Assembly: GCA_902500715.1 (NCBI GenBank)
Contig: CABVRO010000002.1
Location: forward strand, 32,551-96,550
DNA: 64,000 nt
Reading direction: 5' to 3'
From: an uncultured Nitrospira sp.
Lineage (GTDB): Bacteria; Nitrospirota; Nitrospiria; Nitrospirales; Nitrospiraceae
Positions 54,102 to 61,329 of the stretch are shown here, piece after piece (positions within the stretch are counted from its first letter, which is position 1; each line of letters opens with the position of its first letter). Made by a program: the position numbers and the translations under genes. The notes beneath the pieces were generated by a model. The model did not search any database. It saw only the letters and a list, made by a program, of their open reading frames with translations, and had not been told where the DNA came from.

Positions 54102-57100
54102 ATGAGCGCTGATTTCGATCGTGACCAGTTGCTGGACATTTTCGTGGCCGAGGCCGGCGACGATATGGGGCGCTTCTGGAAAGCCTTGCATCCAGAGGGT
54201 ATGGCGCATCCGAAACCCGCCGACGTCGCCGAGTTTCACACGGTCGGCCACAAGCTCAAAGGCGCGGCGCTCCTCTACGGGTTCCCGGCGCTCGGGCAAC
54301 TCGGGGCCTTACTCGAAGAGACACTCGAACGTGTGCAGGAGATTCCGGCGGCGCGATGGCCCGAAGCCATGCAACTGATGCGCGAGATTGCCGCATCCTT
54401 TCGAGGGCAGGTCGAGCAGATCGGGCGTGGAAGAGGGGAAGATGCCTCGGTGGTCGAGGGATTTGTCCGGCGCCACTCCGACTTGATGCCGGCCGCTTCG
54501 AGCCACTCGTCGGCTGTGTCTGTGCAGTGTTCGGATCAGCCTGCGGATGAGTACCTCATTCCTACCCTGGACGAAGAGGTGCTGTCCTACTTCTCGCCGG
54601 AGGCGGAAGAATACCTCGACACGATTCAGACCCTGCTCCAACGGTTGGAATCCGACCGGGCGAATGCCGACACGATTCATCAATTGTATCGAGTGGCACA
54701 CACGCTGAAGGGGTCGGCCTATACCGTGGGATTTGAGGTCGTGGGAGATGTTGCCCATCCGATTGAGTCCTGCATGATCGCCGTTCGTGAGGGTGCTGTG
54801 ACGATCGCGCCGCAATGGATCGCCATTCTGCGGCAGGCGGTGGACGTGATCCGTTCTCTGATGGCGCGGGACGCGCAATCATTGGCCCGCTTGCGTCAGG
54901 AAGTGCCTTGCATCAGGACGATGCTCAAAGAATTGGAGCAGGGCGTCGGTCAGGGGGAGGCTGGAGCGGTTGCCACTTCGATGAGCCGGCCTGAAGAGAC
55001 GTCGATCCAGGAATCCGTACCTGCCGCCTCATCCGGTCCCGAATCCGTCGGGCACTCGATGAATAGAGCAGACACCGACGAGCTCTCCGAGGCCTATTTA
55101 ATGCCGGCTCTCGATTCTGAGGTGATGTCCTATTTCGCCCCAGAAGCGCAGGAATATTTGGAAAGCCTCGAAGCCGACTTGCTGCGGGTCGATAAGGATG
55201 CGGGCAATCCCGACACGATCCATCAACTGTTCCGCACAGCCCATACGTTGAAAGGCTCGGCGTATACTGTCGGATTTCAGGCGATCGGTGATCTGACTCA
55301 TCACATCGAAGATTTCATGGGCTCCGTTCGGGAAAGGCAACTGGAACTTCTTCCCGGGCATACGGATGTGCTGCTGCGCGCCATCGATGTCATTCGCGCT
55401 CTGGTGCGACGGGATGTGTCCATGGTGGGCCGGACGCGACAACGGTTTGCGAATTCCCTGCAGGAGTTAAAACGACTGGGACAGGCTCAGCCGGCACTGG
55501 ACCAAGATCACCCCATCGTCTCATCGATTGCCGAGGGGGCCTCGGTAGAAGAAATTCGCGAAGCCGACGGACAGGATTCGACCAAAGGCGTCGATGGAAA
55601 AACCGGCGAAGAGCGAGAGGTGATTCGGGTCAGCCGTGATCGCTTGGAACGCCTTCTCAATCTGGTCGGCGAACTGGTCATCGACCGCGGGCGGCTGGAG
55701 CAGCGGCTGCGCACGTTGGATCAATTGGCCACACAGGTCTTGGCCAACAAGAACCGGTTGACGGATGCCGTGCGCACGTTCGAAGACAAACATACCTTTT
55801 CCTTCCAGCCCTCTCCCGCGTCCTCTGGCGAGGCCGTGCCTCAGGCGTATCCAGGCGTCAGCGATTTCGGCAGCCTGGAGTTCGACAAGTACGACGACTT
55901 CAACATCCTGGCCCGGCGAATCAGCGAAGTTACTGCGGACATCACCGAATCGATGTCGCAGCTCAGCGGATCGATCCATCGTGCCCAAGACGACATGGGG
56001 TCGCTGCAACAGTTGACCTTGGGGATGCGCGATGAAATTGCGCGCGCCCGCATGGTGCCGATCGGGACGCCGTTCACGCGATTCCGTCGTGCCGCCCGTG
56101 AGATGGCTCGTGCCACCGGAAAAGAAGTCAATTTGGTCACGTCCGGCGAACATACGGAAATCGACACCGGAGTCGTGGAGCGGCTGGTCGATCCGCTTGT
56201 CCATCTGGTGAGAAATGCGGTGTACCACGGGATCGAGCCCGCGGGCATCCGTCGCAGCCAGGGGAAGCCGGCGGCCGGCACGATCTATCTCCACGCCGCG
56301 CATCGAGGAAACTCAGTGCTCATCGAAGTCGAGGACGACGGGGCGGGGCTCGACATTGCCAAGATCAAGGCCAAGGCGATCACGTTGGGTCTCGTGCGAG
56401 CGGATGTCGCGGACTCACTGCCGGAGAGCGAGGTCATCAAGTTCATCTTCTTGCCGGGATTTTCCACTGCCGAGGCGATCGGGGATCAGGCCGGACGCGG
56501 TGTGGGTATGGATGTGGTCAAGCGGGTCATCGAAACGATGAACGGCCACATCGAAGTGGAATCCGTCTATGGGCAGGGCACCAAGTTCACGATGCATTTG
56601 CCGCTCACCCTCTTGATCGCAACGGCGCTGCTCGTTCGGGTCGGGAAGGAGCGCTACGCGATCCCGCTCCCCAGTGTGCGCGAGGTCACGATGTCCACTG
56701 CGTCGACGATCCAGCAGATGGGGGATCGGTCGGTGCTGCAGATCGGCGACGAAGCCATTGAAGTGTATCCGCTCGGCAGCCTCATTCGACGGGATGCCGG
56801 CACCATCGACGGGGCGACTCCCGTGGTCGTCGTTCGAACCTCGACCGGCGCGCTCGGGTGCGCGGTGGATGAATTGTTGGGCCGGCAGGAAATCGTCATT
56901 AAATCATTGGGCGGGTTGAAGCCGTACGAGCGGTCCGTGTTCGGGGGCGCGACCATCGATCCTGAGGGGCGTGTGGTGTTGGTTCTGGACGTCAGCCGAC
57001 TGACGACTCGCGAATACCATGAGGCCATGTCGCTCATTCAAAACCCCGCTTCCTCAGCGATGCTTGAGGGACCGGTGCAGCCCGCTTCGCCGCAGATTCC

Positions 57101-57491
57101 GGATACGGCGCTTCCGCTCTTGTTGATCGATGACTCGCTCAGCATCAGGAAGTTTGTCGGACGCATGCTGGAATCGGCCGGGTATGCCGTCGACACGGCG
57201 ACCGACGGGGAGGAAGGCTGTCGCAAGGCGTTGGTGCAGCAGTACCAGCTCATCATCACCGATCTCGAAATGCCGAAGTTGAACGGCTTTGAAGTGATTC
57301 AGGCGCTTCGCTCCAGGCCGCAGACTCAGGCCACGCCGATTCTCGTCATGACCACGCGGGCGGGTGAAAAACATCGCCAGATGGCCATGAGTGTGGGGGC
57401 TTCGGGGTACATCGCCAAGCCGGTGGAAGAACGCGCCTTGATCCAGGAGGTCCGTAAGTGGACAGGCCGCGAAAGCGTTGTGAATAAATAG
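54102..57491 (+). CDS. Hybrid CheA kinase with three Hpt domains and a receiver (ChpA/PilL-like)
   Basis: 1129 residues. Three His-phosphotransfer domains carry the phospho-His at H50 ('GHKLKGAALL'), H200 ('AHTLKGSAYTVG') and H381 ('AHTLKGSAYTVG'). The last two share the acidic lead-in 'YFSPEAEEYLDTI' / 'YFAPEAQEYLESL'. The dimerisation helix follows ('LERLLNLVGELVIDRGRLEQ'). The ATPase has the N-box 'HLVRNAVYHGIEPAG', the G1 box 'EVEDDGAGLDI', and 'GFSTAEAIGDQAGRGVGMDV'. A CheW-like domain (about 830-965) and a receiver domain (about 1005-1125, 'LLLIDDSLSIRKFVG', 'LIITDLEMPKLNGFEV') end it. The layout matches ChpA/PilL. It is the core kinase of this operon. Confidence 0.93.
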   Translation: MSADFDRDQLLDIFVAEAGDDMGRFWKALHPEGMAHPKPADVAEFHTVGHKLKGAALLYGFPALGQLGALLEETLERVQEIPAARWPEAMQLMREIAASFRGQVEQIGRGRGEDASVVEGFVRRHSDLMPAASSHSSAVSVQCSDQPADEYLIPTLDEEVLSYFSPEAEEYLDTIQTLLQRLESDRANADTIHQLYRVAHTLKGSAYTVGFEVVGDVAHPIESCMIAVREGAVTIAPQWIAILRQAVDVIRSLMARDAQSLARLRQEVPCIRTMLKELEQGVGQGEAGAVATSMSRPEETSIQESVPAASSGPESVGHSMNRADTDELSEAYLMPALDSEVMSYFAPEAQEYLESLEADLLRVDKDAGNPDTIHQLFRTAHTLKGSAYTVGFQAIGDLTHHIEDFMGSVRERQLELLPGHTDVLLRAIDVIRALVRRDVSMVGRTRQRFANSLQELKRLGQAQPALDQDHPIVSSIAEGASVEEIREADGQDSTKGVDGKTGEEREVIRVSRDRLERLLNLVGELVIDRGRLEQRLRTLDQLATQVLANKNRLTDAVRTFEDKHTFSFQPSPASSGEAVPQAYPGVSDFGSLEFDKYDDFNILARRISEVTADITESMSQLSGSIHRAQDDMGSLQQLTLGMRDEIARARMVPIGTPFTRFRRAAREMARATGKEVNLVTSGEHTEIDTGVVERLVDPLVHLVRNAVYHGIEPAGIRRSQGKPAAGTIYLHAAHRGNSVLIEVEDDGAGLDIAKIKAKAITLGLVRADVADSLPESEVIKFIFLPGFSTAEAIGDQAGRGVGMDVVKRVIETMNGHIEVESVYGQGTKFTMHLPLTLLIATALLVRVGKERYAIPLPSVREVTMSTASTIQQMGDRSVLQIGDEAIEVYPLGSLIRRDAGTIDGATPVVVVRTSTGALGCAVDELLGRQEIVIKSLGGLKPYERSVFGGATIDPEGRVVLVLDVSRLTTREYHEAMSLIQNPASSAMLEGPVQPASPQIPDTALPLLLIDDSLSIRKFVGRMLESAGYAVDTATDGEEGCRKALVQQYQLIITDLEMPKLNGFEVIQALRSRPQTQATPILVMTTRAGEKHRQMAMSVGASGYIAKPVEERALIQEVRKWTGRESVVNK

Positions 57492-57538
57492 GAACGTTTT
57501 GTCGATTCATACCGTTACTGGCAAAATGAAGGATAGGC

Positions 57539-58111
57539 ATGGGGCTTCGTGGACATAAGACAGTAATGGCGTCGAGCGGGCTGGCAGTCCGGTTTCTCGT
57601 GGCGCTCATTGGCCCCACGTATGTCGCCTTTCCCTCTCACTGGGTTCGCGGCATTGTGACTCCGGCTGAGGGGGGGCAGGAGAGGCTGGTCACCTGGGCC
57701 AATGCATCCTACGAACGCACCGATCTCGCCCGCCGTTTGAAGAGCCAGGCCGAAGACGTCACGGTGGAAACCAGGATCGTGCTCTACGCCAATGAGCAAC
57801 GGTCGCGGTCCTTCGCGGTGGACAAGGTCGTGGGCCTCATCGATGTCGAACGGGCGCTGATCCAGCCGCTCCCTGCGCAGTTTCGAGGAGGGGAGCGGGA
57901 GCGATTGCTTGGGTTGTTTGTCGAGGCGTCGTATATCGCGCTTATCGCCAATCCTTTTTGGGTGCTCGAGCTTCCCTCCCGGACCAATGTGTTGGACGTG
58001 TTTGCCATTCGGGTGTCGGAGCGCCGGCCGGGCGAATTCGATTCCAGACTCCGCCTGCCTTCGGGAGCCTTGGAAGAGGCGTCGGCGATGTCGGCCGGAT
58101 CGGCCAGGTAG
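57539..58111 (+). CDS. Divergent CheW-like protein
   Basis: 190 residues. It follows the CheW pattern loosely: 'LVALIGPTYVAFPSHWVRGI' for strand 1 and 'RSRSFAVDKVVGLIDVERAL', then 'LLGLFVEASYIALIANPFWV'. The conserved CheW glycines are partly lost, so it may be a specialised adaptor or competitor. ATG 57539 with GAAGGA upstream is favoured. It starts 47 bp after the CheA gene and has a third CheW-like gene 16 bp downstream. Confidence 0.7.
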   Translation: MGLRGHKTVMASSGLAVRFLVALIGPTYVAFPSHWVRGIVTPAEGGQERLVTWANASYERTDLARRLKSQAEDVTVETRIVLYANEQRSRSFAVDKVVGLIDVERALIQPLPAQFRGGERERLLGLFVEASYIALIANPFWVLELPSRTNVLDVFAIRVSERRPGEFDSRLRLPSGALEEASAMSAGSAR

Positions 58112-58127
58112 GTCATAAGGATCGACC

Positions 58128-58604
58128 ATGCTACGCACTCAGCTGCGCAGACAACCGCACAAGGGGAGCAGCGGCGCGACCGAGGCCCGGATGCAGCACA
58201 TGGTCGTGTTTTCGGTGGGCGGGCAACGGTTGGTCGCCAGAACCGAAGAGATCAGCGGAGTGATGCCGTGGACGGGCTCGACGGCGGTTCCCAGCGATAC
58301 GCCGTTTGTGCGCGCGCTGGTCCGACAGGAGAAGGGATGTCTTCCGGTATTCGACTTGGCGGCGAAGTTCAACCGTCCCCTGCAGGATGGCGAGCCGCTG
58401 TGTCTGGTTGTCAAACATGTGGACGGACCGCTGGCAATCTGTATCGATTCCCAAGTTCCTTCTTTGCACATGGTGGCACGCTCGGCAGTGCAGTATCGCG
58501 CCGGCAGCGATCCCGACATCGCGGGAACGTGTATCGCCGGCGAAGAAGAACTTCCTATCATCAACCTGACAACCTTGGGGGTCTCATCGAACCGTCCCGC
58601 GTGA
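58128..58604 (+). CDS. CheW-domain protein
   Basis: 158 residues: 'VVFSVGGQRLVARTEEISGV', then 'FVRALVRQEKGCLPVFDLAA' and 'PLAICIDSQVPSLHMV', the typical beta-barrel pattern of CheW, with a basic N-terminal stretch of about 20 residues. It is the third CheW-type protein of the operon. Several CheW variants with one CheA suggest competing or branching receptor arrays. Confidence 0.75.
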   Translation: MLRTQLRRQPHKGSSGATEARMQHMVVFSVGGQRLVARTEEISGVMPWTGSTAVPSDTPFVRALVRQEKGCLPVFDLAAKFNRPLQDGEPLCLVVKHVDGPLAICIDSQVPSLHMVARSAVQYRAGSDPDIAGTCIAGEEELPIINLTTLGVSSNRPA

Positions 58605-58632
58605 TGAGCCTTTCCCTGTGTAGAGGAACGAC

Positions 58633-60123
58633 ATGCCAAAGATCTTGATTGCCGACGACAGTATCGCAGTCCGTAAGGTAGCCGAGCGTCTCCTGACCGA
58701 GGCCGGCATGGGGGTCACGCTTGCGGCGAACGGATCGGAGGCTCTGGCGATGTTGAGTAAGGATCGCCCCGATCTCATCGTGTCCGATGTCATCATGCCG
58801 GACAAGAGCGGCTATGAGGTCTGTGCGTATATCCGGGGGCAGGCAAACCTCGCGGATCTCCCGGTGCTCCTGATCAGCGGCATTGTGAACGATGAAGTGT
58901 CCCGACAAGCGGAGTCCTGTAAGGCCGACGGAGTCTTGAAGAAGCCGTTTCAGGGGTCCTCGCTCAAGGATCGTGTACTGGACCTGCTGACAAGGCGCCC
59001 ACAAAAGCCTGTTCCAATTCCGGAAGCGACACAGCCGCATACGGCCGTCAAGCCACCCACTGTGGCAGAGGTTGCAGCCGTACCCGCTGTGCCTGTGCCG
59101 GAAGAAATAGCAGCGCCCCGTGTAGAAGCCCAGGAGCACCGGCTGTCGCTTGAGCCGATCACGATCGGACTTGAAAACTCTCACGCCGAATCTGTGACGA
59201 TGAGCCGCGACGCGATGGTGGAAGCGGCTCCCGCATTCCATGCCGATGAGCCGGCTCCTCCGGCCCAAATCCCTGACCGTTCTCAGGCAATCTTGGCAGA
59301 ACGTGACACGCGAATCAGCGAACTTGAAGCGCAGCTGGACCAGGAGCGTCGGCGGAGTGTTGAGCAGGCCCAGCAGCTCGGGCACACCCAGCGTGCGTTG
59401 GATGAGCAACACGAGCAGGTTGCCGCCCTGTCGACCCGCGCACAAGCATTGGACCAGAGTCTGGCCGACGAGCGGGCGCAGCGAACCGCTCTCACAGAAC
59501 AGTTGGAAGAAGTCTCAAGACAGATGCCCCGGATCGGCGAACTGGAGGCGGCTCTGGCCGATGAGCGGCATCGTGCCCAGCAATTGTCCCAACAGGTTGG
59601 GGAAGGGGCTCGTCACGCCGCGCGTATCGTGGAATTGGAGGCCCATCTGGAGGCTGAGCGGGAAACGGCGAATCAATTGGTGCTACAGATTACCAACCTT
59701 GAGCAGGTCGAAACGCGCGTCCATGAGCTTGAACGGACCCTGGTGGATGAACGGGAGCAAGCAGAGCTGCAGCGACGGGAGCGTGTGGAGCTGGAACAAC
59801 GTGCGGACAAGGTACCGGCACTGGAAGAGGCCTGTGCGAAAGCCCATACCCAGATCGCTGAGCTCGACGCGGCGCTCTCGGCTGAACGGGAGGCTGCAGC
59901 AGCTCTGTTGGTTCAGGTCAAACAGTTGGAAGCGGCGGCACAGCGTGCCGGCGAGCTGGATCTTGCCCTGGTCAGCGAGCAAGAACGTTCGATGCAGCTC
60001 GAGAAACGGGCGATGGAAGCCGAGCACATAGCGGAGCAGTCGACTCGCCGGTTCGAAGATATGGCCAGGAAGCTGGGGGAGATCGCGGGATTGGCCTCAC
60101 AACTCGGGAATGGAAAACGCTAG
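58633..60123 (+). CDS. Response regulator with long repeated coiled coil
   Basis: 496 residues. Residues 1-120 are a receiver: D8-D9, phospho-acceptor D52 ('LIVSDVIMPDKSGYEV'), Lys in 'KKPFQGSSLKD'. A Pro/Ala/Thr-rich linker (about 120-215) leads to a coiled coil from about 215 to 480, rich in Glu, Arg, Gln, Ala and Leu. Units with 'ELEAALADER' or 'ELEAHLEAER' recur at residues 272, 303, 334 and 365, exactly 31 apart, and again at 410 and 441. No known output domain is present, so the coil itself probably forms a scaffold or binds a partner when the receiver is phosphorylated. Confidence 0.8.
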   Translation: MPKILIADDSIAVRKVAERLLTEAGMGVTLAANGSEALAMLSKDRPDLIVSDVIMPDKSGYEVCAYIRGQANLADLPVLLISGIVNDEVSRQAESCKADGVLKKPFQGSSLKDRVLDLLTRRPQKPVPIPEATQPHTAVKPPTVAEVAAVPAVPVPEEIAAPRVEAQEHRLSLEPITIGLENSHAESVTMSRDAMVEAAPAFHADEPAPPAQIPDRSQAILAERDTRISELEAQLDQERRRSVEQAQQLGHTQRALDEQHEQVAALSTRAQALDQSLADERAQRTALTEQLEEVSRQMPRIGELEAALADERHRAQQLSQQVGEGARHAARIVELEAHLEAERETANQLVLQITNLEQVETRVHELERTLVDEREQAELQRRERVELEQRADKVPALEEACAKAHTQIAELDAALSAEREAAAALLVQVKQLEAAAQRAGELDLALVSEQERSMQLEKRAMEAEHIAEQSTRRFEDMARKLGEIAGLASQLGNGKR

Positions 60124-60158
60124 GAGGCCGTCACTCGTCCGTACGTCTAGGCGAGTGC

Positions 60159-61130
60159 ATGAGTCAGAGGCAGGGCGCCACTGTGTCCACCGAACCAGAA
60201 CAGACCGAAGACGATTTTCAAAAAGAGCTGATTGAGCTGTTCGGTCAAGAGGCACAAGAGTGGCTCATCCAGATCCATTCCGCCCTGATCGAGCTTGAAA
60301 GCCAGCCGGATACCGACCGGCATGCACAACTGGTGGATGCCGTGGTGAGGGGCATCACCAGTCTCGGTGGTTCTGCCGCCACGGTGAACCTCCCCGATGT
60401 CGAACGTACCACCTTCGCACTGCTTCCCTTCATCGATACCCTGAAAGACCGGACGACGGCGACCAAGCAGGATTTCGGCACAGTCCGTGAACAGTTCTGC
60501 CTCGTCATCGCGTCCGTCACCATGGCCACTGGGATCACGCTGGACCTTGGTCCTGCGCAGACTACGTCTCCGCAACCGGAGCCGGCCATCGATTTCCTCA
60601 CGCTCCTGAACGCGCTTCGCATGCTTCAAGATGAGCAGATTGTCAAGGGAGTCTCTTCCCGCAGTTTAATTCCACAAGTCATGCATCGATTGGAGCAGGA
60701 GGCGAAACAGGGAGAGAGTCAGATACAGGTGGCTGCGTTTCAGCAGTTGCTGGGTGAGCTCCAAAGCACGGATGCTCAATGCCTGGACTCGCTGCGACAA
60801 GCATTGCCCGGCATTGCGCAGAATCTGAGCAGGCTTCGAGTCGAGGGTCTGACGAGTCTGGAACCAGGCAACGTGCTTGGCACCTGCATGCAACAGATTG
60901 AACAGCTTCAGGGCATGGCCAAGCAGGTCAATGCCCCCCCGCTGGCGACCTTTCTCACCGGCCTTCAGAACTTTCTGGCCTTGATTGTCCAGCGTCGTAT
61001 CGTCATCGAGTCTCCGCGTGTCCAGGCCGTGGAAGGACGCATTCTTGCCGTGATGACCACGATCGAGGACTGGATTACTGCCGGACAGCAGGAACGGGAT
61101 CTGATGAGTCGGCTGCTGCCTGCCGCCTGA
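60159..61130 (+). CDS. Degenerate-Hpt protein of unknown function (paralogue A)
   Basis: 323 residues. About residues 18-125 look like a Hpt helical bundle: 'LFGQEAQEWLIQIHSALIEL' matches the acidic lead-in of real Hpts. At the active-site helix it reads 'ITSLGGSAATVNL' where AHTLKGSA is expected, so the phospho-His is Thr67 and the Lys is Gly70. After a spacer, about residues 145-323 form an all-helical domain ending 'QQERDLMSRLLPAA'. The whole protein is paralogous to residues 358-690 of the next one. It probably cannot take a phosphate and may bind the kinase or receivers as a scaffold. Confidence 0.7.
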   Translation: MSQRQGATVSTEPEQTEDDFQKELIELFGQEAQEWLIQIHSALIELESQPDTDRHAQLVDAVVRGITSLGGSAATVNLPDVERTTFALLPFIDTLKDRTTATKQDFGTVREQFCLVIASVTMATGITLDLGPAQTTSPQPEPAIDFLTLLNALRMLQDEQIVKGVSSRSLIPQVMHRLEQEAKQGESQIQVAAFQQLLGELQSTDAQCLDSLRQALPGIAQNLSRLRVEGLTSLEPGNVLGTCMQQIEQLQGMAKQVNAPPLATFLTGLQNFLALIVQRRIVIESPRVQAVEGRILAVMTTIEDWITAGQQERDLMSRLLPAA

Positions 61131-61329
61131 GGACGATCTTCACAGTGCGCGACCGGTCTCCGACAGGACTGCCCGGACAGGCTTCCTTGAGTTGAAGGTG
61201 TGCCTCCACCAGGGGGATCGTTCTGGACGCTTCGCTGATCCGCCTTCTTCGGACCATTGGACCATGCAAGGGTGGGAAACAAGGGCGTGCCGCGTGACGA
61301 AGCGCGTCGAGTCTGGAGGCTAAGAGGAA

